Below, piece by piece: positions 9,370 through 17,798 of a stretch of 64,000 bases of DNA (position 1 is its first letter; each line of letters opens with the position of its first letter). Under the pieces are notes generated by a model. That model was not told the origin of the DNA, did not search any database, and saw only the letters and a program-made list of their open reading frames with translations. This DNA is from Rhodocyclaceae bacterium (GTDB lineage Bacteria > Pseudomonadota > Gammaproteobacteria > Burkholderiales > Rhodocyclaceae), in contig JAEUNH010000192.1 of the NCBI GenBank assembly GCA_016791205.1, positions 1 through 64,000 on the forward strand, read 5' to 3'. The position numbers and the translations under genes were made by a program.

Positions 9370-10078
9370 CGTTGAGTCCCTGCAGCGTGCGGCGGGCGAA
9401 GCAGAGGTCTTCCCAGGCCTTGGCCTTGTCCGTCAGGTTGCGCAGCAGATAGGCCGGATGGTAGGTGACGATGAGCGGGATGCCACGGTAGTCGAACAAC
9501 CGCCCGCGCGAGGCGCCAACCTTGACCTCGGCATCGAGCAGCGTCTCCGCCGCCGGCTTGCCCAGGGCAACGATGAGCTTCGGCCGGATCAATTCGATCT
9601 GCCGCTGCAGGTAGGGGAAGCAGGCCGCCGTCTCCTCGGCCTCCGGCGTGCGGTTGCCCGGCGGGCGGCATTTCACGGCGTTGCCGATGTAGACCTTTTT
9701 GCCGCGCTGCAGGTCAATGGCCGCCAGCATGGCGTCGAGCAGCCTGCCGGCCTGGCCGACGAATGGCTCGCCTTTCTCGTCCTCCTCGGCGCCGGGGCCC
9801 TCGCCGACGAAGAGCCAGTCGGCCTCGATGTCGCCGACGCCGAGCACCGCCTGCTTGCGCTGCTCGCACAGACGGCAATCGCGGCATTCGGCCACGGCAG
9901 TCTTCAGTTCGTCCCAGCCCATGGCGGCAATGCGCAGGGCGCGCGCATCGCCCGCCGGAGCGGCGGCCGGGGACGGGGCCGTCTCCGCAGGCACTTGCGC
10001 CGCGATGACCGGCTTGTCCCTCTGCCGCCACAGCGGCGCCAGCCCCATCTCCCGCAGGAGGCTCTCACGCCGCGTCAC
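9356..10078 (-). CDS. uracil-DNA glycosylase, family 4 (Fe-S type)
   Basis: The 240-residue protein removes uracil from DNA and should carry a 4Fe-4S cluster. Cysteines C65, C68 and C71 start the domain (CRDCRLC); the catalytic loop GEGPGAEEDEKGEPFVGQAG, the NAVKCRPPGNR segment with a further cluster cysteine, and the YHPAYLLR motif are all present. The N-terminal 60 residues are an Ala/Pro-rich extension common in proteobacterial members. The GTG at 10078 was chosen because it overlaps the rimI stop as GTGA; a longer frame upstream merely reads through rimI out of frame. Confidence 0.92.
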   Translation of the reverse strand: MTRRESLLREMGLAPLWRQRDKPVIAAQVPAETAPSPAAAPAGDARALRIAAMGWDELKTAVAECRDCRLCEQRKQAVLGVGDIEADWLFVGEGPGAEEDEKGEPFVGQAGRLLDAMLAAIDLQRGKKVYIGNAVKCRPPGNRTPEAEETAACFPYLQRQIELIRPKLIVALGKPAAETLLDAEVKVGASRGRLFDYRGIPLIVTYHPAYLLRNLTDKAKAWEDLCFARRTLQGLNDVAR

Positions 10079-10536
10079 AGGTCCACCGCCATCACCATGG
10101 CATCCTCGCGTCCCGCCCCGGCCGGGTAGTAACCGCGCCGGCGGCCGATGGTCTCGAAGCCCAGCCGGCGGTACAGCGCCTGGCCTGAACCATTCGATGG
10201 GCGAACTTCGAGGAACATCCGTTTCGCGCCATGGCCGCGCGCCGTGTCGAACAGGTGCCGCATGACCAGGCTGCCGTAGCCGGCGCGCTGCCACTCCGGT
10301 GCGACGGTGAGATTGAGCAGGTGCGCCTCGTCCAGCACCAGCATCATGACGGCGTAGCCGACCAGCTCGCCGTCGATGCGGCAGGTCCAGGCACTGTAGC
10401 CGGCGGCCAGGGAATCCGCGAAGTTGGCGCGGCTCCAGGGAAAGGGATACGCCCGGTCCTCGATCGCCAGCACGGCATCGATTTCTTCCGCCTGCAGCGG
10501 CGCGAGCTGGGGAAGGCTTTTCAGCACCGCGCTCAC
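10075..10536 (-). CDS. rimI: ribosomal protein S18 alanine N-acetyltransferase RimI
   Basis: The 153-residue GNAT acetyltransferase matches RimI in length and motifs: the acetyl-CoA loop QRAGYGSLVMRHL, the NLTVAPEW strand, and EVRPSNGSGQALYRRLGF. RimI acetylates the N-terminal alanine of S18. It starts with GTG at 10536, about five bases downstream of a purine-rich GGGGAAGG ribosome-binding stretch that belongs to a palindromic repeat. It sits between tsaB and the uracil-DNA glycosylase; tsaB-rimI linkage is widespread in proteobacteria. Confidence 0.93.
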   Translation of the reverse strand: MSAVLKSLPQLAPLQAEEIDAVLAIEDRAYPFPWSRANFADSLAAGYSAWTCRIDGELVGYAVMMLVLDEAHLLNLTVAPEWQRAGYGSLVMRHLFDTARGHGAKRMFLEVRPSNGSGQALYRRLGFETIGRRRGYYPAGAGREDAMVMAVDL

Positions 10537-10540
10537 TGGA

Positions 10541-10646
10541 CTACCTTCCCCCCATCCCCCTTCCCAAGGAAGGGGGTGACGATTGTTCGCCGCATTGCGG
10601 CTCCATCTTTTGACTGCGCCGTCCTTGGGACGGCCCGGCGGACGGC
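10541..10646. repeat. palindromic repeat family A, copy 1
   Basis: The tsaB-rimI gap is filled by an element of about 105 bases with three consecutive inverted repeats. The first is perfect: CCCCCTTCC at 10556-10564 pairs with GGAAGGGGG at 10568-10576. The second is GCCGCATTGCGGC at 10589-10601, and the third pairs CCGTCC with GGACGG around 10619-10633. A related copy lies at 59040-59180 and a degenerate one at 16407-16480. Its G-rich arm on the minus strand supplies the rimI ribosome-binding site. Confidence 0.8.
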
Positions 10647-10648
10647 GC

Positions 10649-11341
10649 TCACTTCGTCCCCCCCGCCGCCAGCCGCTCCCGGGTGGTCAATGCGATCTTG
10701 TCGCGCACGTAGAGCGGCGCGGCCAGGGCGGGATCGAGCGCCTCGCCGCGCGCAAAGCGCGGCGCCGACAGGCGGGCCAGCGCGCCGGCGCGCGGCCGGG
10801 CGGCGGCATCGACCGCGGCGAGGAACGACCCGAGGCGCGCCTGCACAGCCGCAGCGTAGGTACCGAAACCGCTGCCCGCCCCGCGCCAGCCCTGGCCCGG
10901 CGGCAGGGGCGCCTGCTGCGGCGGCACCACCACCGGCGCCAGCACGGTCTCGACCCGCTCGCCCGCGACACGATAGGCGGCGCAATAGACCTCGTTCATG
11001 CGGGCGTCGACGCAGGCGTAGATGAGTCCATCGCCGGCCCCCAGCGCCAGCGCTTCCAGGCTGCCGATGCCGAGCACCGGCAGGCCGGCGCCGACGGCCA
11101 GGCCCTGCGCCACGCTCACCGCCAGGCGCAGGCCGGTGAAGGCGCCCGGCCCGGCGCCGAAGGCGATGCCGGTCAGCGCCTCGATCCCCAGGCCTTCGCC
11201 TTCGAGCAGCGCCCGGACGATCGGCAGGGCATTTTCCGAATGGGAGTCGCCGCGCACCGCCTCGCGTTCGACGATGCGCCCGTCGAGGGCGAGCGCGGCG
11301 GAGAACAGATCGGTGGAGGATTCGATGGCCAGGAGCTTCAC
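10649..11341 (-). CDS. tsaB: tRNA N6-threonylcarbamoyladenosine biosynthesis protein TsaB
   Basis: The 230-residue protein is an ASKHA-fold partner of TsaD in making the t6A modification at tRNA position 37. The N-terminus LLAIESSTDLFSAAL and the GAGPGAFTGLRLAVSVAQGL motif are diagnostic. The GTG at 11341 is chosen since it puts the conserved strand at the very N-terminus; a further upstream start would only add a Pro-rich leader. It is the upstream gene of rimI, from which it is separated by the family A repeat. Confidence 0.93.
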   Translation of the reverse strand: MKLLAIESSTDLFSAALALDGRIVEREAVRGDSHSENALPIVRALLEGEGLGIEALTGIAFGAGPGAFTGLRLAVSVAQGLAVGAGLPVLGIGSLEALALGAGDGLIYACVDARMNEVYCAAYRVAGERVETVLAPVVVPPQQAPLPPGQGWRGAGSGFGTYAAAVQARLGSFLAAVDAAARPRAGALARLSAPRFARGEALDPALAAPLYVRDKIALTTRERLAAGGTK

Positions 11342-11399
11342 GGCCGGAATTCTACCCGATGGCACCGCCCCGACCGCCGTGCCACGGAGACCGACTTTT

Positions 11400-11612
11400 C
11401 TACTTCACGCGCCTGGCGGCGTACTCGTCCTCAATGTTGTCTCGGAAATAGCTCCAGGCCGAGCCGGAGGTGCTCAGGCGCCGCCAGGTTTCGCTCGGCA
11501 CCCCGGCATAGTCGAGCAGCCGGCGGTCGTCGAACTCGACTCGCAGAACGCGAGTGGCGGCATCGTAGCCGATGGCGCGCAGCTTGCCGGCATTGACCCG
11601 CTTCATCTCCAT
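11400..11612 (-). CDS. KTSC domain protein
   Basis: The 70-residue protein matches the KTSC domain, a small conserved domain named after the C-terminal part of some lysyl-tRNA synthetases. The family core is seen as AIGYDAATRVLRVEF followed by LLDYAGVPSETW and the end SYFRDNIEDEYAARRV. It lies 9 bases downstream of a small secreted-protein gene. Its role is unknown. Confidence 0.8.
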   Translation of the reverse strand: MEMKRVNAGKLRAIGYDAATRVLRVEFDDRRLLDYAGVPSETWRRLSTSGSAWSYFRDNIEDEYAARRVK

Positions 11613-11621
11613 GGCGGAATT

Positions 11622-11906
11622 TTACCTGGGTGCCAGCATCTCCGCCCGGGCCCGCTCGCGCAGCGCCTTGGTCGATTTGCGCTCCTGCTCGTGGCAGTCG
11701 CCGATGGCCTGCATGTCGGCCGCCGCCTTGATGCAGGCGTGCGAGTCTTGCAGAATTTTGATGCGGGCCTCGACGTGCCGGAGCAGGCGCTCCTTCATCT
11801 TCTGCTGGGACACCGGGGGTTTCGCCCCGTCAACGGTCTTAGGGGCGTCGGTCGCCAGCACCGGCAGCGACAGCGCGGCCAGCAGCAATGCGATGGAAAG
11901 GTGCAT
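11622..11906 (-). CDS. small periplasmic protein of unknown function
   Basis: The 94-residue product opens with a signal peptide (LSIALLLAALSLPVLATDA), predicting an exported mature protein of about 75 residues. The mature part is charged and mostly helical, with two cysteines about 15 residues apart (HACIKA and GDCHEQE) that could form a disulfide. The ATG at 11906 is preceded by a GGAG ribosome-binding site. It follows the DUF1501 gene by 17 bases, so it probably belongs to that transcript. I do not recognise a family. Confidence 0.7.
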   Translation of the reverse strand: MHLSIALLLAALSLPVLATDAPKTVDGAKPPVSQQKMKERLLRHVEARIKILQDSHACIKAAADMQAIGDCHEQERKSTKALRERARAEMLAPR

Positions 11907-11923
11907 GGGCTCTCCTCGAAGAA

Positions 11924-13075
11924 TCAAGTCCTGAGTATCGGCAGCGTCTCGAAGCGTCCGTTCAGGACGGGCGCCGGATCGATGCCCCACCAGCGCGCCA
12001 GCGCCGTGGCATACAGGCTGCGGAAGTCTACGGCAAACGGCAGGTTGCCGTTGCCGTCGAGCCGGTCGAGCGCCGGCGCCGCCCCGTAGAGGCCGCCCCG
12101 CACCCGTCCGCCGAGAGCGAAATGCACGCTCGCCGTGCCGTGGTCGGTGCCGTTCGACTGGTTCTCCTGCGGCCGGCGGCCGAATTCCGCATAGGTCAGG
12201 ATCAGCGTCCGCTCCCAGCGATTGAGTTCCTGAAGGGCCGTCTTGAGGGCCGCCAGGCCTTCGGCCAACTGGCCGAGCAGGTTGGCATGCGCGCCGGGCT
12301 GGTTCTGGTGGGTGTCGAAACCGCCGAGGCTCAGGCGCAGCACCGCCGTCTCGGCGCCGCCGGCGATCACCTGGCAGGCGGTCCGGACGGCATTGCCGAA
12401 TTCGCCGCGCGGAAATTCCGTGCGCAGGCTCGCCTGGGCATTCGCCAGGCGCGTGCCGGCCTGGGCGATGTCGCTTTCCACCTTGCGGATGTGCGCGAGC
12501 GCGGCATTGTCGGCGCGCATCTCTGGCCGGGCCAGCCGGGCCTGGCGCAGGAATTCGGCGGGATTGTTCAGCGCGATGGCGCGGGCGCCGCCGGCCAGCG
12601 GACCGAGCTCGCCGCTGCCCACCAGCACACCCTCGGCGGCGAAGGTCGCGGGCGGCGGATGCGCGGCAAAGGCGCGCGCCAGCCAGCCGGCCTGCAGGTA
12701 CTCGGCGCTTTTCGAGGCCGTGTCCCAGATCTCGATCGAACGGAAGTGCGACAGATTGGGGCTCGGATAGCCCAGGCCGCGGATCGCCGCCAGTTCGCCG
12801 GCCTGCCAGAGCGGCAGCAGCGGCCGCAGGGCCGGATGCAGGCCGTTGTGCTCGTCGAGCTGGATCGCCTCCTCGCGCTTGACCGCCAGGCGCGGACGCA
12901 GGCGATGGTAGGCCGGGTCGGCGAAGGGCACCAAGGTGTTCAGTCCGTCGTTGCCGCCCTTCAGCTCGACCAGGATCAGCAGTCGCTCGTAGGCGGCGCC
13001 GGCCCAGGCGCGGGCCGGCAGAAAAGTCAGTCCGCCGGACACGGCGATCCAGCGCAGGAAGTCGCGTCGTTTCAT
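11924..13075 (-). CDS. DUF1501 family Tat-exported protein
   Basis: The 383-residue product begins with a twin-arginine signal (KRRDFLRWIAVSGG, ending near ARAWA), so it is likely exported folded. The remainder is a DUF1501 domain of the alkaline-phosphatase/sulfatase superfamily, with the motifs LVELKGGNDGLNTLVPF, GFDTHQNQPGAH and TYAEFGRRPQENQSNGTDHG, which carry the likely metal-binding His and Asp residues. It follows the DUF1800 gene by eight bases; the two families are neighbours in many genomes. The substrate is unknown. The open frame continues upstream through the DUF1800 gene in another frame, but the ATG at 13075 fits the Tat signal exactly. Confidence 0.9.
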   Translation of the reverse strand: MKRRDFLRWIAVSGGLTFLPARAWAGAAYERLLILVELKGGNDGLNTLVPFADPAYHRLRPRLAVKREEAIQLDEHNGLHPALRPLLPLWQAGELAAIRGLGYPSPNLSHFRSIEIWDTASKSAEYLQAGWLARAFAAHPPPATFAAEGVLVGSGELGPLAGGARAIALNNPAEFLRQARLARPEMRADNAALAHIRKVESDIAQAGTRLANAQASLRTEFPRGEFGNAVRTACQVIAGGAETAVLRLSLGGFDTHQNQPGAHANLLGQLAEGLAALKTALQELNRWERTLILTYAEFGRRPQENQSNGTDHGTASVHFALGGRVRGGLYGAAPALDRLDGNGNLPFAVDFRSLYATALARWWGIDPAPVLNGRFETLPILRT

Positions 13076-13083
13076 CCTTGCCC

Positions 13084-14550
13084 CTATTTCAGCTGGTACA
13101 TCGGATCCAGGGCCAGCAGCCGGATCCGCTCGAGGCCGCCGGCTCCGGCCGGGGCCGCTGCGGCCGGTTCGCCGGGCAGCAGGACGTCCTGCGGCGCCAG
13201 GCGCAAACGCTCGCCGCGCGCCAGCCAGCCGGCACTGTCGAAACGCACCGCCTCCATGGCCCGCCGCATGCGCTCGCGCCCCTCCTCGCCCAGGCGGCCG
13301 CCGCGCAACGCCACACGCTCCGCCCGCGCCGGCGCGCCGTCCATGTCTCGCCCGCGTCCGCGCAATTCCTGGCCGCGGAACAGCCGTTCGAGGAACTGCT
13401 TGCGCGCCAGCAGGGTGCTGCTGTCGATCCAGGCCTCGCCGCCCGGCCAGCCCTTGACGTTGGGCGGCCCGAAAAGGTCCTGACCAAGCTGACGCAGGGT
13501 GAAGACGAAGGGCAGCAGCTCGCCAGTGTCGAATGCCAGGCTGCGCAGGGTGCCCGCCACCAGGTCGACCGGCGACTTGATCAGCGCGGCGCGGTTCTCC
13601 GCCGCCCAGAAGGCCTCGCAGAGGAACAGCGCACGCAGCGCCGCGCGGACCTCGTAGCCGCTGTCGCGGAAGCGGGCGGCGATGCGCCGTACTTCCTGCG
13701 GCTCGGGATCGGCAGAGACGAATTCCCGCCACAGTTTGGCGACGATGAACTCCGCCGTGGCGGGCTGCTCGAGCAGGATGTCGAGCACCTCATCGCCGTC
13801 GAAACGCCCCGTGCGGCCAAGCACGGTCTTCTCTCCGCGATCGTGGATGAAGGGCCGCCACTTGAACTCGCCCGTCTCCGGCTCGATGCTCCAGCCGGTG
13901 AAGGCACGCGCCGCCTCCTTCACGTCGCGCTCGGTGTAATGACCCTCGCCCAGGGTGAACAACTCCATCACCTCGCGGGCGAAATTCTCGTTCGGCTGCT
14001 CCTTGCGGCTGGTGGCCGAGTCGAGGTATACGATCATCGCCGGGTCCTTGGCCACGGCGTGCAGCAGCGCACCGAAGTTGCCCAGCGCGTGGCGCCGCAA
14101 CAGCCGGTTCTGCTGCGCCATGAGGCGGGCCGACTTGACCTTCTGTTGGCTGGAGACGAAATGGTTGTGCCAGAAGAGCGTCATGCGTTCGCTGAGCGGC
14201 GAAGGCGTGCTCAGCATCTCCTCGAGCCACCAGCCGCGCAGCGCGACGCCGATCTCGAACTGGGTGCGCAGCAGCGCCTGCTTCTCCTCGTCGGACAGGC
14301 CGCGAAGGCGGGAAGGACGAACGTAATCCTCGACGCCCGCCGGCAAGGGGGTGCGTGCTTCGGTCACCGCGCCGGCGAGAAGACGTTCGACGGCCTCGGC
14401 GCGCGCCAGGCGGGCGAAGTCGGCGATTTCCTGCGTTGTCGCGCCGAAGCCGGCGCGGTTCAGCAGGTGGCGGGCATCGGCCGCGCCGAGCGCGGCGGCC
14501 TGGGCCAGCGGTGCGAACAGGATGAGCAGAAGCGCAAGCAGACGGCACAT
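13084..14550 (-). CDS. DUF1800 family secreted protein
   Basis: The 488-residue product has a Sec signal peptide (CRLLALLLILFAPLAQAAA) and a DUF1800 domain. Characteristic stretches are DARHLLNRAGFG, MTLFWHNHFVSSQ, NENFAREVMELFTLGEGHYTE and GPPNVKGWPGGEAWI. The ATG at 14550 places the signal peptide at the N-terminus and follows a GGGAGAC ribosome-binding stretch. It is the upstream partner of the DUF1501 gene. Sequence similarity to any enzyme is not evident; the pair has been proposed to process exported material, but no activity is established. Confidence 0.9.
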   Translation of the reverse strand: MCRLLALLLILFAPLAQAAALGAADARHLLNRAGFGATTQEIADFARLARAEAVERLLAGAVTEARTPLPAGVEDYVRPSRLRGLSDEEKQALLRTQFEIGVALRGWWLEEMLSTPSPLSERMTLFWHNHFVSSQQKVKSARLMAQQNRLLRRHALGNFGALLHAVAKDPAMIVYLDSATSRKEQPNENFAREVMELFTLGEGHYTERDVKEAARAFTGWSIEPETGEFKWRPFIHDRGEKTVLGRTGRFDGDEVLDILLEQPATAEFIVAKLWREFVSADPEPQEVRRIAARFRDSGYEVRAALRALFLCEAFWAAENRAALIKSPVDLVAGTLRSLAFDTGELLPFVFTLRQLGQDLFGPPNVKGWPGGEAWIDSSTLLARKQFLERLFRGQELRGRGRDMDGAPARAERVALRGGRLGEEGRERMRRAMEAVRFDSAGWLARGERLRLAPQDVLLPGEPAAAAPAGAGGLERIRLLALDPMYQLK

Positions 14551-14582
14551 GGGCGTCTCCCTTTCTGCAAAGGCCGGAAAGT

Positions 14583-14852
14583 TCAGAAGCGGCGCTGGCG
14601 CGGGCGATAGACGTCGCGGCCGTGCTCGCGGATGTCGCGGCGCAGCTGCTGACGCTCTTCCGGCGTGAGCCGGCCCGGGCGGCCTTCCTGCTCCTGGCGC
14701 TCCTGCTGGCGACGCTGCCATTCTTCGCGCCGCAGCTCGCGCTGCTGCTGATTGCGCTCGAAGCGGCGGGATCCGTCGCCGGGCTGGGCCTGCGCCGGAA
14801 AACTGAAGGCCAGGGCAAGCAGGACACCCGCAAGGGCTGCAAAGCGTTTCAT
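14583..14852 (-). CDS. small secreted Arg/Gln-rich protein
   Basis: The 89-residue product has a clean signal peptide (KRFAALAGVLLALAFSFPAQA). The mature 65 residues are very rich in Arg, Gln and Glu, with repeated ERQ/RRQ runs and the piece LTPEERQQLRRDIREHGRDVY, which resembles short DUF-type periplasmic proteins that precede stress operons. An ATG nine bases upstream (14861) is an alternative start. It is encoded between the duplicated periplasmic protein and DUF1800 and probably shares their transcript. Function unknown. Confidence 0.72.
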   Translation of the reverse strand: MKRFAALAGVLLALAFSFPAQAQPGDGSRRFERNQQQRELRREEWQRRQQERQEQEGRPGRLTPEERQQLRRDIREHGRDVYRPRQRRF

Positions 14853-14894
14853 GATTCCCATTCCTGCCTTTTCGGGTGTCCTGCCGAGCGGCGC

Positions 14895-15491
14895 TCAGAA
14901 GCGGCGCTCGGCGTCGTGCCTTTCCTGGTAGATGTGCTGGCTGGCCGCGCTCAGGTCCTGCTGCAGGTCCTGACGCTCGGCGCGGGTCAGCACTCCGTCC
15001 GCCTTGTAGGCGCGTTCCTCGGTACGGATGGCCTTCTGCTCGTCGCGCAGATCATGGCGCTCGCTGCGAGTCAGGCTGCCGTCGCGCCAGCCGTCCTGCA
15101 GACGCTCGCGCTGGTTGTGCTGGCGGGCATTCACGCCGGGGTCGCGATTGGCGCTATTGTGCCACCCCTGGCGCTGGCCATCGTGCTTTTCCTGCCGGAT
15201 GTGGCGGCTGGCGCGATTCTGGTCGCGATGCAGGTCGGCCCGCTCGGCGCGGGTCAGCACGCCATCGGACTTGTAGCGGCGCTCTTCGCGGTTGATGTGG
15301 CGCTGCTCGCGCTCCAGGCGACGGGTTTCGCCGCGGGTCAGCTGGCCCGAGCGCACGCCCTGGCCGATGCGCTGCTGCTGGTGGTGCTGGCGGGCATTCA
15401 CGCCCGGGTCGTGGGGTCGAGCCTGGGCCGGCGCCGCCAGCCAGAAGGTGGCCATGCCGGCCACCAGCATGCTGAAGAACAGGGGTTTCAT
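14895..15491 (-). CDS. periplasmic protein made of two tandem ~80-residue repeats
   Basis: The 198-residue product has a signal peptide (ending near AAPAQA) followed by two homologous units of about 80 residues, roughly residues 25-105 and 112-195. Each unit begins DPGVNARQH, holds an LTRxE helix, then the stretch KSDGVLTRAER or KADGVLTRAER, and ends QEKHD or QERHD. The repeated DGVLTRAE piece resembles one calcium-binding EF-hand half, though the full loop is not canonical. The ATG at 15491 follows a GGAG site. It is the first gene of the secreted-protein run and is divergent from ompR. Related proteins are annotated only as hypothetical. Confidence 0.82.
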   Translation of the reverse strand: MKPLFFSMLVAGMATFWLAAPAQARPHDPGVNARQHHQQQRIGQGVRSGQLTRGETRRLEREQRHINREERRYKSDGVLTRAERADLHRDQNRASRHIRQEKHDGQRQGWHNSANRDPGVNARQHNQRERLQDGWRDGSLTRSERHDLRDEQKAIRTEERAYKADGVLTRAERQDLQQDLSAASQHIYQERHDAERRF

Positions 15492-15668
15492 TTCACTCTC
15501 CTTTGACGATGTTTCGGGTTTATCGACGCCTGTTGCGGCAGGCGTTGAGGGCATCGTAGGCGGGCTTTGTAAGCAGACTGTGTGCGACGCCGGGCAGTTT
15601 GTAAAACTTTGTTACCGCTGCCGGCAGCGGGCTGGCCAGTGACGGCGGCTCCCGGTAGGATTCGTCCC

Positions 15669-16394
15669 ATGACCGATGGCAAAACCAAGATTCTCGTCGT
15701 CGACGACGACCAGCGCCTGCGCGAGCTGCTCACCCGCTACCTGGGCGAGCAGGGCTTCGCGGTCAAGCCTGCCGACGGCGCGGCGGCGATGGACAAGGCC
15801 CTGGCGCGGGAACGCTACGACCTGCTGGTGCTCGATCTGATGATGCCCGGCGAGGACGGCCTGTCGGTCTGCCGCCGGCTGCGCGCCGCCAAGGAGGACC
15901 TGCCGATCATCATGCTCACCGCCAAGGGCGACGACGTCGATCGCATCGTCGGCCTGGAGATGGGCGCCGACGACTATCTGCCGAAACCCTTCAATCCCCG
16001 CGAACTGGTGGCGCGCATCCATGCCGTGCTGCGCCGCCGGACCGCCCCGCCGCCGGCCGGGGCGCCGGCGGCCGACGCGGGCGAAGTCCGCTTCGGCGGC
16101 ATCAGCGTCAATCTCGGCACCCGCCAGCTGGCCCGCGACGGCAAGCAGCTCTCCCTGACCACCGGCGAGTTCGCCGTGCTGAAAGTGCTGCTGCAGCACC
16201 CGCGCCAGCCGCTCTCGCGCGACAAGCTCATGGAACTGGCGCGCGGCCGCGAATACGAGGTCTTCGACCGGGCCATCGACGTCCAGGTCTCGCGCCTGCG
16301 CAAGCTGGTCGAGGAGGATCCCTCCAAGCCGCGCTACATCCAGACCGTCTGGGGTTTCGGCTATGTATTCGTGCCGGATGGCACGAATGCATAG
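15669..16394 (+). CDS. ompR: response regulator OmpR
   Basis: The 241-residue protein has a receiver domain (about 7-120) with the acidic pair DDD, the phospho-acceptor aspartate in LLVLDLMMPGEDG and the KPF lysine loop, followed by a winged-helix domain ending YIQTVWGFGYVFVPDG. It is the usual length for OmpR. Paired with envZ downstream, it should respond to envelope or osmotic conditions and control porin or other envelope genes. The ATG at 15669 is the start that gives the standard N-terminus. Confidence 0.93.
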   Translation: MTDGKTKILVVDDDQRLRELLTRYLGEQGFAVKPADGAAAMDKALARERYDLLVLDLMMPGEDGLSVCRRLRAAKEDLPIIMLTAKGDDVDRIVGLEMGADDYLPKPFNPRELVARIHAVLRRRTAPPPAGAPAADAGEVRFGGISVNLGTRQLARDGKQLSLTTGEFAVLKVLLQHPRQPLSRDKLMELARGREYEVFDRAIDVQVSRLRKLVEEDPSKPRYIQTVWGFGYVFVPDGTNA

Positions 16395-16406
16395 CCGAGC
16401 ATATGA

Positions 16407-16480
16407 CGCCACTCCCCCCGGCCCGAGGCAGGGGGTGAGTGAAATGCAGCCGCTATCGCGGCTGGGGTATCGAATTGGAG
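16407..16480. repeat. palindromic repeat family A, degenerate copy 3
   Basis: The ompR-envZ gap resembles the first two-thirds of the tsaB-rimI element: a C-run followed by CCCGAGGCAGGGGGTGA, then AGCCGC at 16448-16453 pairing with GCGGCT at 16458-16463. The third palindrome of copy 1 is missing. It lies just ahead of the envZ ribosome-binding site. The relation is judged by eye and is weaker than between copies 1 and 2. Confidence 0.45.
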
Positions 16481-16484
16481 CGAG

Positions 16485-17798
16485 ATGAACTTCGTTCCGC
16501 AAAGCCTGCTCTGGCGCACCTTTCTCCTGATCGCCGCCCTGATGATCGTGGCAGTGCTGGCCTGGGCGGCGATCTTCGCCCGCGCCGAGCGCGAACCGCG
16601 CGCCCATCAGCTGGCGCAGATGGTGGTCAGCGTGGTGAACCTCACCCGCAGTGCCCTCGTCTCCGCCCAACCCGAGAAACGCCGGGCGCTGCTGCTGGAG
16701 CTGTCCGACCGCGAGGGCATCCGCGTCTATCCCGCCGAGGAGGACGACCGGCTGGAGCCGCTGCCGCCGCGCGCCGCACTGCTGCAGCTGGTGGCCGGGG
16801 AGGTGCGCCGCCAACTCGGCGCGGACACCCGCATCGCCCTGGCGCGCGAAGGTGAATCCGGCTTCTGGGTCAGCTTCCGGCTCGATGGCGACGACGAATA
16901 TTGGGTGATGCTGCCGCGCGAGCGCGTCGAGCGCGGCTATCCGCTGCAGTGGCTGGGGTGGGGGGTCGCCGTGCTGCTGCTGGCCCTGGCCGGCGCCTAC
17001 CTGGTGATGTTCCGCGTCACCCGCCCGCTCAAGGCGTTGGCCGCCGCCGCACGCGACATTGGTCGCGGCCGCCGCCCCGCCCCGCTCGCCGAGGCCGGGC
17101 CGGACGAGGTCCGCAGCGTCAGCCATGCCTTCAACCAGATGTCCGCCGACCTCGCCCGCCTCGACGAGGATCGCGCCCTGATTCTCGCCGGCATCTCCCA
17201 CGACCTGCGCACACCGCTCACCCGGCTGCGCCTGGCCGCCGAGATGAGCGCCGACGACGGCCTGCGCAAGGACATCGGCGCCGACATCGATGAGATGGAC
17301 AAGATCATCGGCCAGTTCCTCGACTTTGCCCGCGACAGCGAAGGCGAAGCGCCGGAGCCGACCGACCTGAATGCAGTGGTCGGCCACATCGCCGTGCCCC
17401 TGCAGCGACGCGGCGCCGACATTGCCCTGCGCCTGACCGACATGCCGCCGGTCCTGCTGCGTCCCCTGGCGCTGCTGCGCCTGGCCGCCAACCTGATCAA
17501 CAACGCCCTGCGCTACGGCGGCGCGGCCGGCCCGGTCGAGGTAGCCACGCGCCGTGCAGATGATCAGGTGGTGCTGGAAGTGCTGGATCGCGGGCCGGGC
17601 ATCCCGCCCGAGGAAGCCGAGCGCCTCAAGCAGCCGTTCACCCGCCTCGAGGCCGCGCGCAGCGGCGCCGGTGGCGCCGGCCTGGGACTGGCCATCGTGG
17701 ACCGGGTGGCACGCAGCCATGGCGGCCGCCTCGAGTTGCTCGCTCGCGAGGACGGCGGATTGATTGCCCGGGTCAGCCTTCCGGCGCGTCAGGCCTGA
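16485..17798 (+). CDS. envZ: sensor histidine kinase EnvZ
   Basis: The 437-residue inner-membrane kinase has transmembrane helices near residues 10-30 and 157-178, with a periplasmic loop of about 125 residues between them. A HAMP segment ([18 protein letters not shown]) follows. The phosphorylated histidine lies in [14 protein letters not shown], and the ATPase domain has [21 protein letters not shown] and [10 protein letters not shown]. It phosphorylates OmpR. Its 3' end overlaps the convergent PerM-like gene by 10 bases. Confidence 0.93.
   Translation: MNFVPQSLLWRTFLLIAALMIVAVLAWAAIFARAEREPRAHQLAQMVVSVVNLTRSALVSAQPEKRRALLLELSDREGIRVYPAEEDDRLEPLPPRAALLQLVAGEVRRQLGADTRIALAREGESGFWVSFRLDGDDEYWVMLPRERVERGYPLQWLGWGVAVLLLALAGAYLVMFRVTRPLKALAAAARDIGRGRRPAPLAEAGPDEVRSVSHAFNQMSADLARLDEDRALILAGISHDLRTPLTRLRLAAEMSADDGLRKDIGADIDEMDKIIGQFLDFARDSEGEAPEPTDLNAVVGHIAVPLQRRGADIALRLTDMPPVLLRPLALLRLAANLINNALRYGGAAGPVEVATRRADDQVVLEVLDRGPGIPPEEAERLKQPFTRLEAARSGAGGAGLGLAIVDRVARSHGGRLELLAREDGGLIARVSLPARQA

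Noticed and set aside
11924..13732. A 602-codon frame that could be a DUF1501 fusion or frameshifted DUF1800
   Set aside because: DUF1800 is intact in another frame, and the ATG at 13075 starts a proper Tat signal, so the upstream part is a shadow.
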